A program made the translations under genes and the position numbers. From Hydractinia symbiolongicarpus (Eukaryota > Cnidaria > Hydrozoa > Anthoathecata > Hydractiniidae): DNA of 64,000 bases. The notes under the pieces are model-generated. The model did no database searches, was not told the origin of the DNA, and saw only the letters and a program-made list of their open reading frames with translations. Of the stretch, positions 51,978-62,176 are shown piece by piece. The first letter of the stretch is position 1. The number at the start of each line of letters is the position of its first letter. Location: the NCBI RefSeq assembly GCF_029227915.1, contig NC_079878.1, forward strand, positions 4,342,001 to 4,406,000, in the 5' to 3' direction.

Positions 51978-53013
51978 TAACTCAAACGGATTGATACCGC
52001 CAAGAAGTCGATGAAGTGTAGTTTTTGAGAATCTCTCTATTTCTTCAGCGCGTGCTAACGGCCAGGATTAGTCCCACAGTAAAAAAAGACTTATTAATCT
52101 AAATTTTTAAATAAAGCACTACCACAGAGCGTAGTGTACTCGCTGAATTCCAGCAATCAAGTCGAATTAAGAAGAATGGTATTCCTCGGGGCCCAATTGG
52201 CACAATTATGCCATTTAGAAGGTCACAGTCCAGAATCAGTTCAATTAAGTCCCACAGTCAATCGTTTCACTGTTAAAAGCGATGCAACCTAGTAATATCA
52301 GAATACTATCGCTAAATACATGTTGGTACGAATATGTGAGGCAACCGTTGTAACTCAAACGGATTCATACCGCCAAAAAGTCGATGAAGTGTAGTTTTTG
52401 AGAATGTCTCTATTTCTTCAGCGCGTGCTAACGGCCAGGATTAGTCCCACAGTAAAAAAAGACTTATTTATCTAAATTTTTAAATAAAGCACTACCACAG
52501 AGCCTAGTGTACTCGCTGAATTCCAGCAATCATGTCAAATTAGGAAGAATGGTTTTCCTTGGAGTCCAATTGGCTCATTTATCGAGTTTACAAGGTCACA
52601 GTCCAGAATCACTTCAATTAAGTCCCACAGTCAATCGTTTCACTGTTAAAAGCGATGCAACTTAGTCACATCGGAAAGAAATCACTAATTACATGTTGGT
52701 ACGAATATGTGACGCAACCGTTGTAACTCAAACGGATTAACACCGTTAGAAAGTCAATGAAATGTAGCTTTTGAAACTGTCTCTATTTCTTCAGTGCAAA
52801 CTAACGGCTGGGATTGGTCCCACAGTAAAAAATGACTTATTTAACTTAATTTTTAAATAAAACGCTACCACAGTGCCCAGTGCAATCGCTGAGTTCCAGC
52901 AATTAAGTCAAATTAGGAAGAATGTTACTTCTTGTAGTCAAACTGGCTCATTTATCACATTTTTAAGGTCAAAGTCCAAAATCAGTTCAATTAAGTCACA
53001 CAGTCAATCGTCT

Positions 53014-53386
53014 CACTGTTAAAAGCGATGCAACCTAGTAATATCAGAATACTATCGCTAAATACATGTTGGTACGAATATGTGACGCAACCGTTGTAAC
53101 TCAAACGGATTGATACCGCAGAGAAGTCGATGAAATGTAGTTTTTGAGAATGTCTCTATTTCTTCAGCGCGTGCTAACGGCCAGGATTAGTCCCACAGTA
53201 AAAAAAGACTTATTTATCTAAATTTTTAAATAAGGCACTACCACAGAGCCTAGTGTACTGGCTGAAGTCCAGCAATTATGTCGAATTAAGAAGAATGTTA
53301 TTCCTTGGAGCCCAATTGGCTCATTTATCGCATTTACAAGGTCACAGTCAAGAATCAGTTCAATTAAGTCCCACACTCAATCGTTT
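53014..53386. repeat. Reference monomer, 373 bp, core to core
   Basis: This copy is a typical monomer. In order it holds: the core cactgttaaaagcgatgcaac at its left end; an acatgt palindrome at 53064-53069; a CCGTT/AACGG dyad at 53091-53108; a pyrimidine-rich stretch ending in ttcagcgcg near 53154-53171; a first agtcccacag at 53188; an A-run followed by an AT-rich dyad (arms 53210-53216 and 53227-53233); the ccacagagcctagtgta segment near 53241; a gaattaagaagaatg segment near 53283; and a degraded second copy of agtcccacag just before the next core. About 13 CpG are present. The choice of monomer start is arbitrary because no array edge is visible. Confidence 0.93.
53091..53108. other. CCGTT/AACGG dyad in the conserved segment
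   Basis: Five-bp arms with an 8-base spacer (gtaactca) recur in most monomers, about 77 bp after the core. The segment is among the least variable parts of the monomer and overlaps several of the HOR switch points. Short arms make chance a real possibility. Confidence 0.45.
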
Positions 53387-53842
53387 CACTGTTAAAAGCG
53401 ATGCAACTTAGTCACATCGGAAAAAAGTCAGTAAATAAATGTTGGTACGAATATGTGACACAACCGTTGCAACTCAAAAGGATTGACACCGTTAGAAAGT
53501 CAACGAAAATTAGTTTTTAAAATTGTCTCTATTTCTTCAGCGCGAACTAATGGCTGGGATTGGTCCCACAGTAAAGAATGACTTATTTAACTTAATTTTT
53601 AAATAAAACTCTACCACAGCGCCCAGTGCAATCGCTGAGTTCCAGCAATCAAGTCAAATTAAGAAGAATGATATTTCTTGTAGACAAACTGGCTCATTTA
53701 TAACATTTATCAGGTCACACTCCAAAGTTAGTTCAATTAAGTCCCACAGTCAATCGTTTCACTGTTAAAAGCGATGCAACCTAGTAATATCAGAATACTA
53801 TCGCTAAATACATGTTGGTACGAATATGTGACGCAATCATTG

Positions 53843-54629
53843 TAACTCAAACGGATTGATACCGCCAAGAAGTCGATGAAGTGTAGTTTTTGAGAATCTC
53901 TCTATTTCTTCAGCGCGTGCTAACGGCCAGGATTAGTCCCACAGTAAAAAAAGACTTATTAATCTAAATTTTTAAATAAAGCACTACCACAGAGCGTAGT
54001 GTACTCGCTGAATTCCAGCAATCAAGTCGAATTAAGAAGAATGGTATTCCTCGGGGCCCAATTGGCACAATTATGCCATTTAGAAGGTCACAGTCCAGAA
54101 TCAGTTCAATTAAGTCCCACAGTCAATCGTTTCACTGTTAAAAGCGATGCAACCTAGTAATATCAGAATACTATCGCTAAATACATGTTGGTACGAATAT
54201 GTGAGGCAACCGTTGTAACTCAAACGGATTCATACCGCCAAAAAGTCGATGAAGTGTAGTTTTTGAGAATGTCTCTATTTCTTCAGCGCGTGCTAACGGC
54301 CAGGATTAGTCCCACAGTAAAAAAAGACTTATTTATCTAAATTTTTAAATAAAGCACTACCACAGAGCCTAGTGTACTCGCTGAATTCCAGCAATCATGT
54401 CAAATTAAGAAGAATGGTTTTCCTTGGAGTCCAATTGGCTCATTTATCGAGTTTACAAGGTCACAGTCCAGAATCACTTCAATTAAGTCCCACAGTCAAT
54501 CGTTTCACTGTTAAAAGCGATGCAACTTAGTCACATCGGAAAGAAATCACTAATTACATGTTGGTACGAATATGTGACGCAACCGTTGTAACTTAAACGG
54601 ATTAACACCGTTAGAAAGTCAATGAAATG
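53843..54629. repeat. P-Q-R-S-T HOR, truncated copy (P and Q only)
   Basis: Cores 54133 and 54506 match 52268 and 52641 at shift 1865, with few differences. The 5-mer is then interrupted by the V-W-X-Y block; the switch lies between the Q right half and 'acttcttgggtccag' near 54795. Confidence 0.82.
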
Positions 54630-54870
54630 TAGTTTTTGAAACTGTCTCTATTTCTTCAGTGCAAACTAACGGCTGGGATTGGTCCCACAGTAAAAAATGA
54701 CTTATTTAACTTAATTTTTAAATAAAACGCTACCACAGTGCCTAGTGCAATCGCTGAGTTCCAGCAATTAAGTCAAATTAAGAAGAATGTTACTTCTTGG
54801 GTCCAGTTGGCTCACTTCTCACATTTATCAGGTCACAGTTAGTTCAATTATGTTCCACAGTCAATGGTTT
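54506..54870. repeat. 365-bp monomer variant (7-bp deletion), two copies
   Basis: 'ggtcacag' joins 'ttagttc' directly near 54838; the older relative at about 45098 has seven more bases (tctaaag). The second copy is 58600-58964, with the joint near 58932. The deletion occurred after the 45030 block separated from the other two. Confidence 0.85.
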
Positions 54871-57800
54871 CACTGTTAAAAGCAATATAACTTAGTAATA
54901 TCGAAAAGATATCACTAAATACAGGTTGGTACGAATATGTGACGCAACCGTTGTAACTCAAACGGATTGACACCGCCAAGAAGTCAATGAAATGTAGTGT
55001 TTGAGAAAGTCTCTATTTCTTCAGTGCGTGCTAACGGCCAGGATTGGTCCTAGACTAAAAAAAGACTTATTTATCTAAATTTTTAAATAAAGCCCTACCG
55101 CAGAGCCTAGTGTAATCGCTGGTTTCCAGCAATCATGTCAATTTAAGAAGAATGTTATTTCGTGGAGTCCAATTGGTTCATTTATCACATTTATAAGGTC
55201 ACAGTACAGAATCAGTTCAATTAATTCCCAGAGTCAATCGCTTCACTGTTAAAAGCGATACAACTTAGTAATATCGGAAAAAAATCACTAAATACATGTT
55301 GGTACGAATATGTGACACGATCGTTGTAACTCAAACGGATTGACACAGTTAGAAAGTCAATGAAATGTAATTTTTGAAAGTTTCTCTATTTCTTCAGTGA
55401 AAACTAATGGCTAGGATTATTCCCACAGTAAAAAATGACTTATTTAACTTAATTTTTTAATAAAACTCTACCACAGCGCCCAGTACAATCGCTGAGTTCC
55501 AACAGTCAAGTCAAATTAAGAAGATTGTTACTTCTTGTAGTCAAACTGGCTCATTTATCACATTTATAAGGTCAAAGTCCAAAATCAGTTTAATTAAGTC
55601 CCACAGTCAAACGTTTCACTGTTAAAAGGGATGCAACCTAGTAATATCCGAATACTATCGCTAAATACATGTGGGGACGAATATGTGGCGCAACCGTTGT
55701 AACTCAAACGGATTGATACCGTTAGAAAGTCAATGAAATGTAGTTTCTAAAACTGTCGCTATCTCTTCAGCGTGCGATAACGGCTAGGATTGGTCCCACA
55801 GTAAAAAATGACTTTCTAATTTAAATTTTTAATAAAGCGCTGCCACAGCGCCCAGTGTAATCGCTTAGTTCCAGCAATCACGTCAAGTTGAGAAGAAGGT
55901 TATTTCTTGTAGTCAAACTGGCTCATTTATCACATTTATAAGGTCAAAGTCCAAAATCAGTTCAATTAAGTCCCACAGTCAATCGTTTCACTGTTAAAAG
56001 CGATGCAACTTAGTCATATCGGAAGAAAATCAGTAAATACATGTTGGTACGAATATGTGACGCAACCGTTGTAACTCAAACGGATTAACACCGTTAGAAA
56101 GTCAATGAAATGTAGTTTTTGAAACTGTCTCTATTTCTTCAGCGCGAACTAACGGCCGGGATTGGTCCCACAGAAAAAAATGACTTACTTAACTTAATTT
56201 TTAAATAAAACGCTACCACAGTGCCCAGTGCAATCGCTTAGTTCCAGCAATCATGTCAAATTGAGAAGAAGGTTATTTCTTGTAGTCAAACTGGCTCATT
56301 TATCACATTTATAAGGTCAAAGTCCAAAATCAGTTCAATTAAGTCACACAGTCAATCGTCTCACTGTTAAAAGCGATGCAACCTAGTAATATCAGAATAC
56401 TATCGCTAAATACATGTTGGTACGAATATGTGACGCAACCGTTGTAACTCAAACGGATTGATACCGCAGAGAAGTCGATGAAATGTAGTTTTTGAGAATG
56501 TCTCTATTTCTTCAGCGCGTGCTAACGGCCAGGATTGGTCCCACAGTAAAAAAAGACTTATTTATCTAAATTTTTAAATAAGGCACTACCACAGAGCCTA
56601 GTCTACTGGCTGAAGTCCAGCAATTATGTCGAATTAAGAAGAATGTTATTCCTTGGAGCCCAATTGGCTCATTTATCGCATTTACAAGGTCACAGTCAAG
56701 AATCAGTTCAATTAAGTCCCACACTCAATCGTTTCACTGCTAAAAGCGATGCAACTTAGTCACATCGGAAAAAAGTCAGTAAATAAATGTTGGTACGAAT
56801 ATGTGACACAACCGTTGCAACTCAAAAGGATTGACACCGTTAGAAAGTCAACGAAAATTAGTTTTTAAAATTGTCTCTATTTCTTCAGCGCGAACTAATG
56901 GCTGGGATTGGTCCCACAGTAAAGAATGACTTATTTAACTTAATTTTTAAATAAAACTCTACCACAGCGCCCAGTGCAATCGCTGAGTTCCAGCAATCAA
57001 GTCAAATTAAGAAGAATGATATTTCTTGTGGACAAACTGGCTCATTTATAACATTTATCAGGTCACACTCCAAAGTTAGTTCAATTAAGTCCCACAGTCA
57101 ATCGTTTCACTGTTAAAAGCGATGCAACCTAGTAATATCAGAATACTATCGCTAAATACATGTTGGTACGAATATGTGACGCAATCATTGTAACTCAAAC
57201 GGATTGATACCGCCAAGAAGTCGATGAAGTGTAGTTTTTGAGAATGTCTCTATTTCTTCAGCGCGTGCTAACGGCCAGGATTAGTCCCACAGTAAAAAAA
57301 GACTTATTTATCTAAATTTTTAAATAAAGCACTACCACAGAGCCTAGTGTACTCGCTGAATTCCAGCAATCATGTCGAATTAAGAAGAATGGTTTTCCTT
57401 GGAGTCCAATTGACTCATTTATCGAGTTTACAAGGTCACAGTCCAGAATCAGTTCAATTAAGTCCCACAGTCAATCGTTTCACTGTTAAAAGCGATGCAA
57501 CCTAGTAATATCAGAATACTATCGCTAAATACATGTTGGTACGAATATGTGACGCAATCATTGTAACTCAAACGGATTGATACCGCCAAGAAGTCGATGA
57601 AGTGTAGTTTTTGAGAATCTCTCTATTTCTTCAGCGCGTGCTAACGGCCAGGATTAGTCCCACAGTAAAAAAAGACTTATTAATCTAAATTTTTAAATAA
57701 AGCACTACCACAGAGCGTAGTGTACTCGCTGAATTCCAGCAATCAAGTCGAATTAAGAAGAATGGTATTCCTCGGGGCCCAATTGGCACAATTATGCCAT

Positions 57801-58723
57801 TTAGAAGGTCACAGTCCAGAATCAGTTCAATTAAGTCCCACAGTCAATCGTTTCACTGTTAAAAGCGATGCAACCCAGTAATATCAGAATACTATCGCTA
57901 AATACATGTTGGTACGAATATGTGAGGCAACCGTTGTAACTCAAACGGATTCATACCGCCAAAAAGTCGATGAAGTGTAGTTTTTGAGAATGTCTCTATT
58001 TCTTCAGCGCGTGCTAACGGCCAGGATTAGTCCCACAGTAAAAAAAGACTTATTTATCTAAATTTTTAAATAAAGCACTACCACAGAGCCTAGTGTACTG
58101 GCTGAATTCCAGCAATCATGTCAAATTAGGAAGAATGGTTTTCCTTGGAGTCCAATTGGCTCATTTATCGAGTTTACAAGGTCACAGTCCAGAATCACTT
58201 CAATTAAGTCCCACAGTCAATCGTTTCACTGTTAAAAGCGATGCAACTTAGTCACATCGGAAAGAAATCACTAATTACATGTTGGTACGAATATGTGACG
58301 CAACCGTTGTAACTCAAACGGATTAACACCGTTAGAAAGTCAATGAAATGTAGCTTTTGAAACTGTCTCTATTTCTTCAGTGCAAACTAACGGCTGGGAT
58401 TGGTCCCACAGTAAAAAATGACTTATTTAACTTAATTTTTAAATAAAACGCTACCACAGTGCCCAGTGCAATCGCTGAGTTCCAGCAATTAAGTCAAATT
58501 AGGAAGAATGTTACTTCTTGTAGTCAAACTGGCTCATTTATCACATTTTTAAGGTCAAAGTCAAAAATCAGTTCAATTAAGTCACACAGTCAATCGTCTC
58601 ACTGTTAAAAGCGATGCAACCTAGTAATATCAGAATACTATCGCTAAATACATGTTGGTGTGAATATGTGACGCAACCGTTGTAACTCAAACGGATTGAT
58701 ACCGCAGAGAAGTCGATGAAATG
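54630..58723. repeat. 11-mer HOR (4094 bp): V-W-X-Y then R-S-T-U-P-Q-R
   Basis: Cores run V 54871, W 55244, X 55617, Y 55989, R 56362, S 56735, T 57108, U 57481, P 57854, Q 58227 and R 58600. The V-W-X-Y part starts again at 58965, 4094 bp later. The R-to-R part (56342 to about 58720) matches 50756 to about 53135 at shift 5586. The unit therefore fuses two independently recurring blocks. Confidence 0.84.
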
Positions 58724-60436
58724 TAGTTTTTGAAACTGTCTCTATTTCTTCAGTGCAAACTAACGGCTGGGATTGGTCCCACAGTAAAAAATGACTTATT
58801 TAACTTAATTTTTAAATAAAACGCTACCACAGTGCCTAGTGCAATCGCTGAGTTCCAGCAATTAAGTCAAATTAAGAAGAATGTTACTTCTTGGGTCCAG
58901 TTGGCTCACTTCTCACATTTATCAGGTCACAGTTAGTTCAATTATGTTCCACAGTCAATGGTTTCACTGTTAAAAGCAATATAACTTAGTAATATCGAAA
59001 AGATATCACTAAATACAGGTTGGTACGAATATGTGACGCAACCGTTGTAACTCAAACGGATTGACACCGCCAAGAAGTCAATGAAATGTAGTGTTTGAGA
59101 AAGTCTCTATTTCTTCAGTGCGTGCTAACGGCCAGGATTGGTCCTAGACTAAAAAAAGACTTATTTATCTAAATTTTTAAATAAAGCCCTACCGCAGAGC
59201 CTAGTGTAATCGCTGGTTTCCAGCAATCATGTCAATTTAAGAAGAATGTTATTTCGTGGAGTCCAATTGGTTCATTTATCACATTTATAAGGTCACAGTA
59301 CAGAATCAGTTCAATTAATTCCCAGAGTCAATCGCTTCACTGTTAAAAGCGATACAACTTAGTAATATCGGAAAAAAATCACTAAATACATGTTGGTACG
59401 AATATGTGACACGATCGTTGTAACTCAAACGGATTGACACAGTTAGAAAGTCAATGAAATGTAATTTTTGAAAGTTTCTCTATTTCTTCAGTGAAAACTA
59501 ATGGCTAGGATTATTCCCACAGTAAAAAATGACTTATTTAACTTAATTTTTTAATAAAACTCTACCACAGCGCCCAGTACAATCGCTGAGTTCCAACAGT
59601 CAAGTCAAATTAAGAAGATTGTTACTTCTTGTAGTCAAACTGGCTCATTTATCACATTTATAAGGTCAAAGTCCAAAATCAGTTTAATTAAGTCCCACAG
59701 TCAAACGTTTCACTGTTAAAAGGGATGCAACCTAGTAATATCCGAATACTATCGCTAAATACATGTGGGGACGAATATGTGGCGCAACCGTTGTAACTCA
59801 AACGGATTGATACCGTTAGAAAGTCAATGAAATGTAGTTTCTAAAACTGTCGCTATCTCTTCAGCGTGCGATAACGGCTAGGATTGGTCCCACAGTAAAA
59901 AATGACTTTCTAATTTAAATTTTTAATAAAGCGCTGCCACAGCGCCCAGTGTAATCGCTTAGTTCCAGCAATCACGTCAAGTTGAGAAGAAGGTTATTTC
60001 TTGTAGTCAAACTGGCTCATTTATCACATTTATAAGGTCAAAGTCCAAAATCAGTTCAATTAAGTCCCACAGTCAATCGTTTCACTGTTAAAAGCGATGC
60101 AACTTAGTCATATCGGAAGAAAATCAGTAAATACATGTTGGTACGAATATGTGACGCAACCGTTGTAACTCAAACGGATTAACACCGTTAGAAAGTCAAT
60201 GAAATGTAGTTTTTGAAACTGTCTCTATTTCTTCAGCGCGAACTAACGGCCGGGATTGGTCCCACAGAAAAAAATGACTTACTTAACTTAATTTTGAATA
60301 AAACGCTACCACAGTGCCCAGTGCAATCGCTTAGTTCCAGCAATCATGTCAAATTGAGAAGAAGGTTATTTCTTGTAGTCAAACTGGCTCATTTATCACA
60401 TTTATAAGGTCAAAGTCCAAAATCAATTCAATTAAG
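58724..60436. repeat. 11-mer HOR, copy 2, V-W-X-Y part only
   Basis: Cores 58965, 59338, 59711 and 60083 match copy 1 at shift 4094. A 1-bp deletion near 60293 ('aattttgaataaaac') shortens one monomer to 372 bp. Near 60430 the sequence switches to the 46616 type ('tcaatcatttcactg'). Confidence 0.82.
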
Positions 60437-62176
60437 TCCCACAGTCAATCATTTCACTGTTAAAAGCAATACAACTTAGAAATATCGGATGAAAATCACT
60501 AAATACATGTTGGTACGAATATATGACGCAGCCGTTGTATCTCAAACGGATTGATACCGCCATGAAGTCAATGAGATTTAGTTTTTGAGAATGTCTCTAT
60601 TTCTTCAGTGCGTGCTAACGGCCAGGATTGGTCCCACAGTAAAAAATGACTTATTTATCTTAATTTTTTAATAAAGTGCTACCACAGCGACGAGTGTGAT
60701 CGCTGAGTTTCAGCAATCATGTCAAATTAAGAAGAATGCTATTTCTTGTAGTCAAACTAGCTCATTTATAATATTTATCAGGTCACAGTCCAAAGTTAGT
60801 TCAATTAAGCCCCACAGTCAATCGTTTCACTGTTAAAAGCGATGCAACTTAGTCATATCGCAAGAAAATCAGTAAATACATGTTGGTACGAATATGTGAC
60901 GCAACCGCTGTAACTCAAACGGATTAACACCGTTAGAAAGTCAATGAAATGTAGTTTTTGAAACTGTCTCTATTTCTTCAGCGCGAACTAACGGCCGGGA
61001 TTGGTCCCACAGAAAAAAATGACTTACTTAACTTAATTTTTAAATAAAACGCTACCACAGTGCCCAGTGCAATTGCTGAGTTCCAGCAATCAAGTCAAAT
61101 TAGGAAGAATGTTACTTCTTGTAGTGAAACTGGCTCATTCATCACATTTATAAGGTCAAAGTCCAAAATCAGTTCAATTGAGTCCCACAGTCAAACGTTT
61201 CACTGTTAAAAGCGATGCAACCTAGTAATATCCGAGTACTATCGCTAAATGCATGTGGGGAGGAATATGTGACGCAACAGTTGTAACTCAAACGGATTGA
61301 TACCGTTAGAAAGTCAATAAAATGTAGTTTTTGAAACTGTTGCTATTTTTGCAGCCCGCGATAACGGCTAGGATTGGTCCCACAGTAAAAAAATGACTAT
61401 TTATGACTAATTATTTAAATTTTTTAATAAAGTGCTACCACAGCAGCGCGCAGTGTAATCCCGGAGTTCCGGCAATCATGTCAAATTAAGAAGAATGTTA
61501 TTTCTGGTAGTCAATCTGTCTCATTTATAATATTTATCAGGTCACAGTCCAAAGTTAGTTCAATTAAGTCCCACAGTCAATCGTTTCACTGTTAAAAGCG
61601 ATGCAACCTAATAATATCCGAATACTATCGCTAAATACATGTGGGGACGAATATGTGACTCAACCGTTGTAACTCAAACGGATTGAAACCGTTAGAAAGT
61701 CAATGAAATGTAGTTTTTGAAACTGTCGCTATTTCTTCAGCGCGCGATAACGGCTAGGATTGGTCCCACAGTAAAAAAAGACTTATTTAACTTAATTTTT
61801 AAATAAAACTCTACCACAGCGCCCAGTGCCATCGCTGAGTTCCAGCAATCAAGTCAAATTAGAAAGAATGATATTTCTTGTAGAAAAACTGGATCATTTA
61901 TAACATTTATCAGGTCACACTCCAAAGTTAGTTCAATTAAGTCCCACAGTCAATCGTTTCACTGATAAAGGCGATGCAACCTAGTAATATCAGAATACTA
62001 TCGCTAAATACATGTTGGTACGATTATGTGACGCAATCATTGTAACTCAAACGGATTGATACCGCCAAGAAGTCGATGAAGTGTAGTTTTTGAGAATGTC
62101 TCTATTTCTTCAGCGCGTGCTAACGGCCAGGATTAGTCCCACAGTAAAAAAAGACTTATTTATCTAAATTTTTAAA
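60437..62176. repeat. Distant duplicate of 46616-49870 with two fewer dimers
   Basis: 60437 to about 61685 matches 46616-47864 at shift 13821. From about 61681 onward the match is to 49378 onward at shift 12303. The change of 1518 bp is exactly two 759-bp dimers. Near 62085-62176 the sequence switches from T-prime to the R/S joint of the 5-mer ('ataaggcactaccacag'). Confidence 0.86.

Larger units (their letters stand above)
51978..53842. repeat. P-Q-R-S-T HOR, 5-mer form (1865 bp)
   Basis: Cores are 52268, 52641, 53014, 53387 and 53760. All five match 50030-51522 at shift 2238, and the next P follows directly at 54133 without monomer U, giving the 1865-bp period. Confidence 0.86.

Noticed and set aside
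15638-60407. Other short open frames at 15638-15883, 18619-18864, 23677-23928 and 60213-60407
   Set aside because: They lie in the same phase of other monomers and are stop-free by chance. The last ends early only because of the 1-bp deletion near 60293, so nothing preserves the frame.
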